A DNA stretch of 64,000 nt from Microthyrium microscopicum (GCA_010405405.1 MU004244.1:809895-873894), one strand, 5' to 3'. Counted from the first letter of the stretch, positions 53,243-64,000 are shown. Translations and numbers: made by a program. Notes: a model not told the origin generated them from the letters alone.

Positions 53243-54402
53243 TCATAGCTTTGGTGCCGGTTCATCTTGCTTCAAGCGAACAACACCTTCCTGGACACAG
53301 GTCGCTACCAGCACACCCTTCTGTGTGAAAATCTTTTGAATGACCAAGCCACGGCCATCACCAGCCCATGGACTTTCCATCTCTGTGAAGAGCCACTCAT
53401 CCGCCCGGAACCTTCTAGGTTCATGAAAGTATATAGTGTGATCAAGAGATACCATCATAGACACGACTGGCTTAGGCTTCTTGGAAGTTGGTGTTCTTGG
53501 CCGTGGAGGTGCCTTGGGGGCCTCTGTGGCATCGTCCTCGTCTTTACGGAGATCCTTTCGGACGTCCTCGTCTACTTTGACAGCTTTGTGATTCAGTCGA
53601 GCTACCGGAATGCGCCAGATGTTGTGTACTCTTGAGATCGTTCCTATGAAGAAGTGATCGGAGAAATATGCGACAGCAGCGACGTGAGCCTGGTGGCCTC
53701 CTTCTTCAGATATTCGACCGCGAGCTTTTACCCATTGACGAGTTTTTTTGACATGCGGTAAAGGAGAGTGACCTGTACTCCGTTAGACGCCATCATCTTA
53801 TATCATGAAGAGTGAGACATACTATTGAGAATATCAATACTCCTACTCATAATCGGATTCCCCTCATCCTTCATAATCACATCCCTTACCTTCTCATGAT
53901 CCGGACCAGGAACATACGGCATATCAACAGCATGTTCAATCAGCTTCTTCCCACCCGAGTTTTCTCTAACAAAGCTCATTGTTGTTGTAAATATAACATT
54001 TCCCCCTTGTCTCGCCTGCACGGTTCTCGTCGCGAAGGACCGCCCCGATCTTATCCGCTCGACATGGTAGAGAACGGGTATCTCGCCGGAACCAGCTAGT
54101 ACGAAATAGCAGTGCATGCTGTGGATGCTGAATGTATCGGGGATTGTTTTATAGGCGGCGGCGAGACATTGGGCAATGATGCAGCCTCCAAAGAGACCGC
54201 GCGCTCCGGGGGGTTGCCATAGGGGTCGCGTGTTTGTGAAGAGGTCCTATGGTTGTGATTAGCTGGGAAGTAAGGCGCGCGAAATGTGATAACTAACTGG
54301 ATCAATCGGCGAAAGTTGGGTGAGCTCGAGGATGGACTCGATTTCAGCCTTGTTTGGATCTGATGGCGGAGGCTTCACTAACGTCGAATGGTGGAATGAC
54401 AT
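53243..54402 (-). CDS. Acyl-CoA thioesterase, TesB/ACOT8-type double hotdog
   Basis: Exons 54298-54402, 53823-54246 and 53243-53772; introns of 51 and 50 nt, phases consistent; 352 residues. N-terminal hotdog: LTQLSPIDPDLFTNTRP, RGLFGGCIIAQCLAAAYKT, HSMHCYFVLAGSGEIPVLYHVERIRSGRSFATR. C-terminal hotdog: AYFSDHFFIGTI and SLDHTIYFHEPRRFRADEWL, with a conserved Asp, then GRGLVIQKIFTQKGVLVATC. A Lys/Pro/Asp-rich insertion (KDLRKDEDDATEAPKAPPRP) lies in the C-terminal half. The family hydrolyses acyl-CoA, usually in peroxisomes. The C-terminus APKL ends in a non-canonical PKL, so peroxisomal import is possible but not proven. Confidence 0.9.
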
Positions 54403-55114
54403 GGCGACGGAGAGGCGCCAATGCTATAATGGTGATAGGAACGTTGCTGGAACCAAACGGCTACCGAGCCATGAGGATAAAACAAGTTTATATAAGTAGA
54501 TACCGCACGGTGGTATTGAAGGATTCGGGTAAATAGTACTTGGCTGTCAACGTTGTCTTTCAGATGTAAGGTACGGAGATGACGTTTCGGACGCAGCAGT
54601 GTCACTGCTTGTGATCGCGTCTAGGATTTGTTCTCGGGACGTTGCGCTCAGTAGATTGAATCTATGGATCTAGACACTTGCAGCAGTAAACTAGGCCCTA
54701 CAGAAGTATATGAGTCCGTGTGCCGGGCATGAGGATGGTTGCCAGACCACGTTCTTCGCGTTGCAACATGAGCGCAACATGTCAAGCCGAGGTCTGGACG
54801 GAGCGTGGAGATGTCTCGGATTTCGCCGTGACTCTTCCGCCTTGATTTCTGCTTTGAGACTTGACTTCTAATTTTGTGAGGAAGAATTTACTTCTTTTTG
54901 GTGCCATGCTTCCAATTTCACGAGATTGAATTTGTATTCCGAAGAATACTTCATTGTATGTAAAGCACTAATTGCAGTGGTGGTAGTACAGCAAGCGCAG
55001 CGCAACAAGGGAGTGGTTAAAGACTTCCAACATATCAGTAATCATCAGCCATCAATTGTTCTATTGCCAGGCGGAAGACGTTATGCTCGCAAAATCAACT
55101 CGTACGTCCTGATA
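54403..55114. other. Intergenic: thioesterase promoter and aminopeptidase 3' flank
   Basis: No gene seen. A plus-strand frame entering from here into 55399 is antisense to the last aminopeptidase exons and is not called. Confidence 0.5.
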
Positions 55115-57006
55115 CTAGAACATGGTCCCCAGGAGTGTCGCAAGAGCACTGAAAGGATCTACAATGTCATTGATGGAGGCTTGTTTTGGCAGCTCCCATT
55201 GCGATCTGGGACCATCATTGATGATCTTGAGAGCCTCATCACCTTTCGGCGTCATTGTGAGATTCTCGTTGTATTTTGCAGTGATCTAAAAGCAATGTCA
55301 GTCCAAGTTCAACATCCAACGATGAACATCTTACCAGAATATCGTCCTCTATCCGGACGCCGCCAACCGGCCTGTATCTGTCCAAAACCTTCGTGTTGAT
55401 ATATTTGCTGTGCTCTGGATTTGGCAGATATATCTCGTCCAAACCAAACTTGTTGAAGTAAATACCAGGCTCCATAGTCACAACCATGTTTTCTTGTAGT
55501 CCGACTGTGCTTGTGCATAGTTTTCCATGCTGAGTAGTGTTATGGATTAGTCTCCCATATACCAGATCAAACTCGTCAGCTTCCATTCCATATATCGCAA
55601 TAAAGTTGTCAGCAAAGGTCGTGCGCCCTCTACCTTCAATACGTTTCAGCAAACCAAATGGCCTCATACGTCTGGCTGCACTATCACCAGAAGTAATTGG
55701 AATGTCGGGATGCTCAACATCATGCACCTCGAGCCCAAGGTGGTGACCTATTCCATGAGGTAGAAATGCTGCCGAAGTACCGTTTTGTATGATCTCCTTG
55801 ACAGTGCCATTATGGTAAATGCCCAATTTGAGGAGGCCTCGCACCATGATGTGGTGCGCCAGAACATTCAAATCGCGGAAAAGCACACCTGGTTTCATGT
55901 TTGCAATGCAAGTGTCTTGCATCTCCTTAACCAAGGAGTATATGTTCTTTGACTCTTCCGATGGCCAGCCACCATCTTTCAAAGATATTGGAAATGTCCT
56001 GGTGACATCGCAAGCGTAGTTGCTCCATTCGCAACCGGCGTCCATCAAAAAAATCTCTCCTTTGATGGCCTCATCGTTCTTCACGTAATGCAATGTTGCA
56101 GCATTGGTGCCTGCTGCGCATATTGGTAGATAGGCCTGGTTCTTCGCGCCGCCAGCGCGACACGTGCCGACAAATATACCCTCGACTGCTGCTTCACTAT
56201 CGATGGCCCTGTTATATGTGTCAGTGTGAAAACAAGAAGAAGGATCTATCTCTCTGTAGCTATTATACGGTTCGCATAGCTCAAAGGTGTAGTAGCGCTG
56301 ACAATGGGAGCTGATTAAGATGCAAGATCTTACCTGATATGTTTGAGCACCTGAACATGCGCAGTAGCAGTAATCTCATTCGCCTTCCTTATAGCAGCAA
56401 TCTCCCACTTATCCTTAATCGCCCGGCACGCGTTCATAGCCGGCAACAAGCGATCTACATCAACCGAGCCCGGCCCCTCCACCATGCCCCAAGCAATCTC
56501 GTTCCTCGCCCGATTCGGCACCTCGTCCAGATGAGAATGAAGCAGAAATACAGATTTCTTCGCCTTGAGCCACCCTATCAAGAACTCATCAAGATCATGA
56601 GCATATTGCGCTTCATCGATATCGTAAGTCTTGGTGGCTTTCTCAGGCGTGATGACTGGTCCCATGTACAGGATTTCACGTTGTGTACGTTGGTCAGGCA
56701 CCCAGAGTGTAAGATGGGAACGACTTATGTCATATGTGGCGTAACAGTCAGCATCTTCTACGCCAGTGAGGTAGAAGAAATAGCGGCGTTGGCGATATAT
56801 GACTGGCATATCGCTATCATCGTACATGAGAGATGGTCGGCCTGCGAGAAGAATGAGTCCAGATTTGGCCCCTAGAGTTTTTGCTATTCTTGCAGCATGT
56901 GCCTTGGCTATCAATGGGTTAGAATATCGATATAGGATTATGTTGATAAGCAATTAATGAGAGCCATACCTGGGTAGACAGCGGCTGATGCAGAGAGCGT
57001 CGCCAT
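55115..57006 (-). CDS. Xaa-Pro aminopeptidase / prolidase (M24B metallopeptidase)
   Basis: Exons 56970-57006, 56334-56907, 55335-56208 and 55115-55285; introns of 62, 125 and 49 nt; 551 residues. The N-terminal aminopeptidase-P domain has GLILLAGRPSLMYDDSDMPVIYRQRRYFFYLTG. The pita-bread domain has all metal ligands: Asp260 (LMDAG), Asp271 (CDVTRTFP), His359 (GIGHHLG), Glu450 (MEPGIYF), Glu491 (GGVRIEDD). The last exon adds ITAKYNENLTMTPKGDEALK and a tail to TLLGTMF. A stretch of about 70 residues between the HD motif and MEPG is longer than usual (about 369-440). It may be a lineage insertion or contain a short in-frame intron (for example 55530-55562). The enzyme removes an N-terminal residue before proline, probably in the cytosol. 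Confidence 0.9.
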
Positions 57007-58660
57007 TGTGAAGAAACGAGTGATGGAGTAGTACTTCAAATCTATCTCCTTATGACAAATAATTTTCTTGAGATGTTACTGTCTGTCGTTTGGTTGAGGG
57101 AAGTCCAGAGGAGCTGTCGTTTCGAGTTATGAAGCATTGCACTAACCACATTGGGCCAGGATTCAATATCCCTGGAGTTACTTGGGAAGCCATTGGAGGT
57201 GCGTCCAACACGCCTGCGCTGCAACCATGAGTTTTGTTCCCAACGATAAGTTTTGGAGCAGTTACATCAACCAGTATGATCAGACATAAGCTTTCCACAT
57301 GTTGCACTACCCATTAGCTGGATCCACTTATGTTAGAAGCGGAGAGTTTTCCGATGGGAATTTGTGTTCATGTCCTGCTAGACATGATACGATTCTTCAG
57401 ATGGCATTTCTCAGAAATCCCATGCAAGGCTATGCAGTGGTGCTGCATCGTGTTGTCCTTAGTATGAAAATCTACTGTGGCATGTCCTTTGTGCTATATC
57501 GGCACGATATGTTCCATGCATCGCGACGTCATTTCTACCGTTTACAGGTTCATAACGTGGTGACAGGGATAGCGAACGCGCTTAGAACAGATCTAGGTTA
57601 TGCGATCTAAGTGTCTTTTGGAAAAGCTACTTTTAAGATCTTTGGGCGGATTGAGATTGTTATCAGATTCTGATGGGCAATTTTATATGTCATGGATGAA
57701 CGTTGAGCTAAAAAATATCAACGACTATCAAAATCTAGAATATAGTGCAATCCGAATTGTAGCCACACCATTCTTCTCGAGCGCTGGGCTGCAGAGGGCT
57801 TCATAAAAGACGAGTGGCCATTCGGCTGAAACGGCTTATGGGCTATCGATTCGAAGGCGAGTTGCGATTCTGGAGGTATCGAGAATGAAAGAAAGGCCCA
57901 TTCATTAATTTAGCAGACCGACCACGCAAGTACCGAGCCGTGTGAGATGTATGTTGTTGTTGTGATTGGCTCGATGCGACTCTTGGGGCGATATATATTA
58001 AATGTCATAAATTGACTGATATTTACGAGGATGTGGAGCGTTGATCATGGGAACTGGCCGATCAGGGTGGTTGACAGCTGTATCATTCTCCAAGAAGAAT
58101 ATGTTCATGGTGAAGAGTGCTGCCGCTGGGTCTAACACTGGATCTTGGATCTCGATAAATCTGAAAGATATACAGCATATGGATATCTATGGAGAAGACG
58201 CGCTACTCAGGTCCATGAAGCAGGAGTGGTTCGCGGGTTGATAATCAGATGGATGGTAGCAAAAGAGACAAAAAACACTCAACTAGCCGCTGGCGTGATT
58301 GGAGATGGAAGCAAGGGTAAAAGTCGGCCAAATAGCCTTAGCCTGTCACAACGAGGAGGAAACGTCATCAGCAAAACTAGCGCGAAATCCGTGTTGCCGG
58401 CAATGCATCCTGAATTTACAACGCGGTCTGTGACTCTCTCCTCTTCAATAACCGGTCGTAGAGAGTAAAGGGTGGCTGGGAAACTCATTCAAAGAGTGTA
58501 AAGAGGATATGTAGATAACATGTAGAAAATTGAAGCAAGAAGAAGCGCCTTGTATGAAGAAGACGCGAAGCAGAAAGAAATAAAAAAACGCCAATAATGG
58601 TGCCCATCGATCGACGAGTCCCAACGAAGGTTGCAGGGCTTGCTAAGCAGAGAGCATGCC
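57007..58660. other. Intergenic, no gene seen
   Basis: About 1.65 kb between divergent aminopeptidase and bZIP genes. Several frames of 60-105 codons exist on both strands, but none has a domain, splice context or signal peptide. I see no tRNA or repeat element. Confidence 0.5.
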
Positions 58661-59385
58661 AGGACCGCCGTCTAAATAAAAGGAGGGTTGGTTCGCTCTT
58701 TTCTTGCCACTACGTCACCGTCGTGTGCCTTTCCTTTCATCATTTTTCCCCGTTTCCCATCTTTCGCGCACAACGCCATCACTTCGTCATCAAGCAGCCT
58801 GAGCTCCCCACTGCTTGCTGGTATAGCCTGAACACCAAGACCATCTACAATAATATTGTGCCTTTGCACACTTTGCCCGAGTCGTGCAGTCGCTGCCGAG
58901 CAGTTTGGGAAAGAACTGCTCTCTAGAGGCCCCTTGGCTCCTGCCGTCACTGTTCCCGTCGTTTGATCGCGACTTCCTCGACGAGCCAAAGCTATTGCCA
59001 CCTAACCTCCAGATTCTCCATCGTACCTTCCCCAACGGCAACCTCACCCTACCCGAACTGGGACGCAATTGCCAGACCTGTCGCCAGTCTTCTTAGTGCC
59101 TTCCTCTCGCGCCATCGCCCCCTCACCTCCATCACCCGCCCCCGAGTTCCATCACCAATCTGATCGCGCTTCTCCAAACAAACCATAATACCTTCAACCA
59201 AGATCCGCCAGCGCGTTTACAAAACTATACTCGAATCTAATTCCTTTCACCTCCCGGCAAATCTCTTATACACTTCCTTCTTGGGCCACTATCACTAGGT
59301 CCATGTAACTGTCGAACAGTCACGACGCTCGACCAACTATCGTCTTACGTCATATTCTCCTCCACGTTCCATTGCGCCCGTCGAG
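58661..59385 (+). promoter_or_regulatory. bZIP gene promoter and long leader with a single start-stop uORF
   Basis: TAAATAAAAG near 58673-58682 and a pyrimidine-rich zone (58698-58760) suggest transcription starts near 58700-58760. From there to the bZIP start at 59386 the only plus-strand ATG is at 59303, followed directly by TAA (59303-59308). CRE-like sites TACGTCA (58711-58717) and TTACGTCA (59345-59352) match the recognition sequence of ATF/CREB bZIP factors. Confidence 0.6.
59303..59308 (+). promoter_or_regulatory. ATG-TAA start-stop element
   Basis: CCATGTAAC: an initiation codon followed at once by a stop, 78 nt before the bZIP ATG. Start-stop elements can hold ribosomes and reduce or condition downstream translation. 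The effect here is inferred. Confidence 0.6.
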
Positions 59386-61413
59386 ATGGCTGCCACGCGA
59401 AACAAGTCGAAAGACAATCAGCAGTCCGCTGCTAATACTGTTAATTCAGTGCCTCCAGCCGACGAAAAGAGAGCTAAAGGCAAATCTGAAGGTAGGTTAA
59501 ACTCATTACATGACACTACACCCCGATCAATTGCTTCTGCTTTGCTTCATGACTTGCGCAGCAAATGCCCATCACTTGAATCGATCTTCTGCGCGCAACA
59601 GTAATCGATTGATTCGGACATACTGCATTTCCCCTTTTGGCAAGATTGTTATTTCATTCCAATGCATAACACGTCAATGGTCTCTTTGTTTCAAATACCT
59701 CCCACCCGACGAACATCATCCATTTAAAAAACCATGTACCGCGATTTTGGTCGCTTTGCAATAATGGAGACGCGCTCTTGGTTTCCAGCTGATCTGGGCA
59801 TCTCACCTGATGTCTTGCAGCTCAGGCTTGCTGTTGTATTTCATTTTGATTACTTGATTGCTTGTCGAATGTCTTCATTGACCGTTGTAGCGTTTGCTGA
59901 TATAATTTCTCAACAGCCAATGCTACCACTTCCGAAGACCAAAAGAATGCCATGACCGGCCAACCATTAGGTCCTCCTCCAAAACCAAACCAAGCCAATG
60001 GCAATGATGGTCCTGGATATTTCGACTCTGTTCATAGCAACGGTCCCAACGCCAATGGAGCTTATGGTGCTGAACCAAACCCATTCGAAGAACAGTTTGG
60101 TGGTAAATCAGCGGATACACCCGGTAAAATTGGCCTTCCCCCACTGGCTTCGTTGACTTCTCCCTCTTCACTGCTGCCCAATGATACACCTGGCTGGGCT
60201 TCTCTTAGATCTGGACCCTTGAGTCCTGCCATGCTTGCAGGACCAGCAACCTCTGACTATTTTGATCCTGGATACAATCGCGGTTTCCCAACTCCAAATG
60301 AGTCTAGTCTTAGAACAGGCCTAACTCCAGGCGGTACGGGTAGCATGTTCCCGGCTCCAAGCCCAGGATCAGCGCTATTCAATACCAATCTCGGTCTTAG
60401 TACTCCTAGTGGCCTTGACTTCATGCGTGCTGCTAAGAGCTCCACCAATGGTCTTGGTCCGACATCTCAGCCGATGGAGACACCAACATCTCAGGGCATG
60501 GACTTGAAGATGCCAGTACCACAAGCCAATGCCTTTGATCCCGGGCACGCCGATACTGATGCGGCCAACGGCCTCTTCTTGTTGGCACAATCGAATGGAG
60601 CTAGACAGTCAAACGGTTTCCCTCCTCAACAAGCCTCGCAAGCCAGCTCATCGGCTGCGAATCAGGCCCCTCCAGCTCCAAGCCAGGGACGAAATGGCAC
60701 AAAAGCATCCATCGGTAGCAACTCAACAAACATGGACATGGACGACCTGTCGGACAGCGATCAAAGCGAGGAAATGACTACTAAACCTATCACAACTCGC
60801 TCTCGCGGCAAGAAATCGGCATCGGAAACAAAATCGACACCAAATAACCGAAGGAAGGCCACTGATTCAGCCGGTAAAGGCCCTGCTGCCAAGCGAGCGA
60901 GAAACAGTATCGCGCAAGATAAAATGGAGTCCAGTCCAATAGACGATGAGGAAATGACCCATAAAGACGGCAAAAAGATGAATGACGAAGAAAAGCGGAA
61001 GAATTTCCTAGAGCGCAACCGGTAACATATACCTCAAACTACAGCCAAAGTATTTGACTAACTTCCCTAGTGTGGCTGCTCTCAAATGTCGACAGCGCAA
61101 GAAGCAATGGCTGGCGAACCTCCAAAACAAATGCGACTTGTACACGCAAGAAAACGATGCTTTGACTCACACTGTAAATCAACTGAAGGATCAACTGGTC
61201 TCCATGCGAAACCTACTCATTCAACATAAAGACTGCCCAGTCACGTTACAGCATGCCAATCTCGGGGCGGCCTTTAACCAAATAATGAATCAGGATCCAA
61301 TGATGCAATATGCTCAAACGAACAATGGCGCCGTTCAACCAATGACCATGATGTTTCCAGACGGACGACAACAGCTACCAACAAGCCAAGGACATGTCCT
61401 CCCAAGGTCATAG
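59386..61413 (+). CDS. atfA: AtfA/Atf1-type bZIP transcription factor
   Basis: Exons 59386-59491, 59917-61021 and 61071-61413; introns 425 nt (unusually long) and 49 nt; 517 residues. The second junction gives ERNRVAALKCRQRKKQWL, an exact bZIP basic region, followed by a Leu zipper (LANLQNKCDLYTQENDALTH, VNQLKDQLVSMRNLL). Upstream are the Atf1/AtfA-type stress-activation blocks: PNPFEEQF, KIGLPPLASLTSPSSLLP, TPGWASLRSGPLSP, and Ser/Thr-Pro MAP-kinase sites. A Lys/Arg-rich nuclear signal (RRKAT, AAKRARN) lies before the basic domain. AtfA works under the Sty1/SakA MAPK in oxidative and osmotic stress and in conidial dormancy. CRE-like sites in its own promoter suggest autoregulation. Confidence 0.93.
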
Positions 61414-62637
61414 AACGGCCTAGCTGGGGCTAGTTCATACGATAACTTGCCAGCGTGACGATCCACAAGAAGCATTTCACTCCATGCGTGGCGGCAACGA
61501 CGATACACTAATGGAATACGATACATTAATCCTGACATGTGATTTGGCGCACAGAACCCACTGCCCATTTCAAAAGATTGATCCCGACTCTCAGTACACA
61601 AAATTCTCACCAGGAAGCAACCTTCTGGATTGTATAACAGACTTTTTTCCTTCCTTTTTAGTCTTGCCTTTAATATTTAACACTGGTTTCAAATGTTGGC
61701 ACACTTGTCATAGCCTTCTCAGTTGCAAAACATCCTGGCGTCTGGATGGCCTTTACTTACACACTGGGGAATGGAGTTGACAAAGGGCGCTTTTATTGAG
61801 TATCTTTTTGATTGCTTTGATCAAAAAGATACATGCATGATATGATTCGGGATGATATGGGTGGTTGAGTGCTGTACATAACTGAGCGTTCTGGCCTTCC
61901 TAGTCACTTAGGACGGGTGGACTGGGTTGGGTGTCGGTTTGCTCTCGGCGTTGTGCTGCATTCTTCCTTCATGGCGTTTACCCTACATTTGGAAAATTAT
62001 GGACCAAGTGCAAGCGGGACCGCCCAAGCGGTGTGTGGTTGATGTTAGTTTTCGCAATGAAATGCAATCATTCACAATATTCTTTGGCTGTCTGTCCATG
62101 TCTGACCGTGAAAATGCTTGAAACCACAATTAGACTGAGATCAAGTTGAAGTATGACAACTATTGAATCGGCTCTCTGGTGTCAAGATAATTGAGCACTT
62201 CGAAATGGAACTGCCGTCGCGTACGTTAGCTGCCAACAATTTTCTCAAACAGTGACTGCTGTAATTCTCACCAATTCGATACTTCCAAAAGTTCCATGAA
62301 GCTCAACTCGGATTGAAGCTTTTTCTAATTACGAAGCCTCGTGGCAGACATCATGGTGTTCTATGATCATAGTAGTAGTAATGGAGTCAAGCAATACCTC
62401 AATCAGGCTGAGAGAAAGGCTGAAAATCCAGGGTGAGTATCAGAAGATCGAGCCTCGGAGATATCAACCCTACATCACTCAGAAAGAATCTAGCTGTGCG
62501 TTCAATTTAACCGCGGCTAGACTAGCAATTTATGCAGCTCACAGCTACTACCTTGACACTCCAACCATTTCAAAACCCAGCTCGAATCGCAACGTTGACT
62601 TTGACTGAAGTAGTTGAACTCTCTGATTTTCGCTAGG
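61414..62637. other. Intergenic with a 3' hairpin and repeat fragment E
   Basis: The 3' flank of the bZIP gene and promoter of the SDR. It contains a perfect 13-bp stem-loop (61800-61832) and GTGGCAGACATC (62341-62352), the reverse complement of the core of repeat copy B. No gene seen. Confidence 0.5.
61800..61832 (+). repeat. Perfect 13-bp inverted repeat with 7-nt loop
   Basis: GTATCTTTTTGAT (61800-61812), loop TGCTTTG, ATCAAAAAGATAC (61820-61832). It is 387 nt after the bZIP stop codon, so it may lie in the 3' UTR and fold in mRNA. Confidence 0.75.
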
Positions 62638-63542
62638 ATGTCTACAAATATCAATGATCTTTTTAGCGTTAAGGTTGGTACTTCTTCCGCCTCTCTAAGC
62701 AAATGCTGACTTTATCTGAAAAGGGCAAAGTAGTTCTCGTGACAGGCGGAGCAAAAGGCATCGGTCGCATGATAAGCGAAGGCTTTGTACAAAACGGAGC
62801 AAAGGTCTATATTTCGAGTCGCGATGCTGCGGCATGTGAACAGGCCTGCCAGGAGCTCAATGCTCTAGGAAAAGGCACAGCTGTCGCCATTCCCGCCGAC
62901 TTTTACAAAGAAGCAGACTGCAAGAAGCTTGCTGAAGAGCTTGCCAAGCGCGAAACAAGTATATTTCCCCTACCCTTGGTTGATATCTCGGAACATGGCT
63001 AACCTGTGGTGCTAAAAGAACTCCATGTCCTCGTCAATAACAGCGGTAGCAACTGGGGCGAAACCTACGACTCTTATCCTGAAGCTGCCTGGACTCGCGT
63101 CCTCACTCTCAACCTGCACCGCGTCTTCACTATCACTCAGCTCGTCACTCCACTTCTCGAAGCCGCCAGCAGCCCGGCTGATCCCTCTCGTGTCATCAAC
63201 ATCGGCAGTGTCGACGGATTACGTGTACCTGCTCTCGAAACATTTGCCTATAGCGCAAGTAAGGCTGGTTTACATCATTTGTCGAGAGTTTTGGCACATC
63301 ATTTAGGCCAAAGACAGATCACAAGTAACGTCATTGCGTGTGGCCCCTTCGAGAGCAAGATGATGAAGGCGACACTGGAGAAGTTCAAGGATAGCATCGA
63401 GGCGAATATTCCACTGGGCAGAATAGGCAGTCCGCAGGACGTAGCGGGGACTTGTCTGTTTTTGAGTAGTCGTGCGGGAGCCTATGTGAACGGAGCTACG
63501 ATACCGTTGGATGGTGGCACTGTAATTGCGGCGCGAATGTAA
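62638..63542 (+). CDS. Short-chain dehydrogenase/reductase, RhlG-like
   Basis: Exons 62638-62673, 62724-62958 and 63019-63542; introns of 50 and 60 nt; 264 residues. Exon 1 gives MSTNINDLFSVK joined to GKVVLVTGGAKGIG. The NADP-binding motif is TGGAKGIG, with SSRD after beta-2 favouring NADP. NNSG replaces the usual NNAG. Catalytic Ser is in INIGSVDG, and Tyr/Lys in YSASKAG. The tail is VPLGRIG-like IPLGRIGSPQDVAGTCLFLS plus YVNGATIPLDGG. Such proteins are often labelled rhamnolipid-biosynthesis 3-oxoacyl-ACP reductase; the true substrate in fungi is unknown. It is convergent with the hydroxyisourate hydrolase gene. Confidence 0.92.
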
Positions 63543-63666
63543 GATCTTGCATAATACACTACGAATAAAGTGGCGTAAAAGGGTATTATCTGTATTCGTT
63601 GCTACATAAGCATGTAAATGGTCTATATTGTGAATTTCGTCTCCATCTTGGTCTTCGAAAGCAAGC

Positions 63667-64000
63667 TCAGCTGCCGCGATATGTCGTATAGTTGTAAGGT
63701 CCTAGCAGTACTGGAACATGCCAATGTGGTTGCGAAGCTCCTTGAGCAAGTCCTTTGTAGCCAGTCGTCTGGAAGTGAATCTCCACTTCAGGGAAGAATG
63801 GCTTGATGTCTTTCTTTTCCCAGTATTCTCTTGTTTCAAAGGTCAATGTGCACCACATATCGCCCGAAGCCGACTCGAAGAGAGTCTGAACGTCACTGCC
63901 ACTTCCCTTCCATTCAGTGACACGCCCGTCGCCATTTGTGAGGCCAGAGAACTCTCCTGCCAGTTTTGCATCTTGATCCGCAGATTCAGCAATGTTTACT
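63667..64000 (-). CDS. 5-hydroxyisourate hydrolase (transthyretin-like), 5' part outside window
   Basis: The frame is open from the window edge to a stop at 63667, giving the last 110 residues. The sequence has GLTNGDGRVTEW, LTFETREYWEKKDIKPFFPE, VEIHFQTTG, HWHVPVLLGPYNYTTYRGS. The C-terminal YRGS tetrapeptide and the preceding HxHVPLLLSP-type strand are the hallmark of 5-hydroxyisourate hydrolases. The enzyme opens the hydroxyisourate ring after urate oxidase in purine breakdown; the C-terminal YRGS lines the active site. N-terminal catalytic His and Arg lie off the window. An intron upstream of about 63990 cannot be excluded. Confidence 0.88.
   Translation of the reverse strand, partial: VNIAESADQDAKLAGEFSGLTNGDGRVTEWKGSGSDVQTLFESASGDMWCTLTFETREYWEKKDIKPFFPEVEIHFQTTGYKGLAQGASQPHWHVPVLLGPYNYTTYRGS

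Noticed and set aside
54926-55399. 157-codon plus-strand frame
   Set aside because: Starts at a non-ATG-like context and is antisense to the last two exons of the M24 aminopeptidase.
57299-57610. 103-codon plus-strand frame in the gap before the bZIP gene
   Set aside because: Begins with ATG but has no recognisable features and an irregular composition; no support.

Overview
This window is chromosomal DNA of a filamentous ascomycete (Pezizomycotina). The evidence is long, mostly intron-poor genes; introns of about 46-60 nt with GT...CTRAY...AG signals; and conserved genes with the layout expected in that group (LHS1, SLH1, NOG1, DEF1, an AtfA-type bZIP factor, a RhlG-like SDR, a spherulin-4 protein). 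I cannot name the class or species from sequence alone. I find no transposon ORF, rRNA, tRNA, CRISPR array or secondary-metabolite cluster. I also find no clearly novel multi-gene system. The interest lies in gene structure, small secreted proteins, leader regions and short intergenic repeats.

Left third (1-25 kb). A truncated cysteine-rich secreted protein is followed by a run of genes for translation: ACL4 (chaperone of ribosomal protein L4), eIF4G, SLH1 (ribosome-quality-control helicase), NOG1 (60S assembly GTPase; shares a 302-bp divergent promoter with SLH1) and queuine tRNA-ribosyltransferase. A POT1-type thiolase, a probable unrecognised three-exon gene (12676-13543) and an orphan gene (14197-14868) are interspersed. 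The tRNA-ribosyltransferase has seven exons, one only 10 nt long and encoding part of the catalytic TDSGGFQ motif.

Middle (25-46 kb). Two small secreted cysteine-rich proteins lie in roomy intergenic DNA (26.3 and 34.7 kb). Around them are a GNAT acetyltransferase, the ER Hsp70 LHS1 ending in KDEL, an unknown 419-aa protein, DEF1 (Q-rich CUE protein), a two-pass membrane protein tail-to-tail with galactokinase, and an F-box protein.

Right third (46-64 kb). In order: an AAA ATPase with a long N-terminal region; a secreted spherulin-4/GH135-like protein; LEU4, with a GC-AG intron and a TGAGTCA general-control site; an acyl-CoA thioesterase; a four-exon M24 aminopeptidase; the AtfA-like bZIP gene, with a long ATG-free leader broken only by an ATG-TAA start-stop; an SDR; and the 3' end of a 5-hydroxyisourate hydrolase gene running off the window.

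Exon coordinates were placed by hand from reading frame, splice signals and protein-family conservation. No search or alignment was run. Intergenic stretches contain perfect palindromes, inverted repeats and at least five copies of a short related repeat, described individually below.
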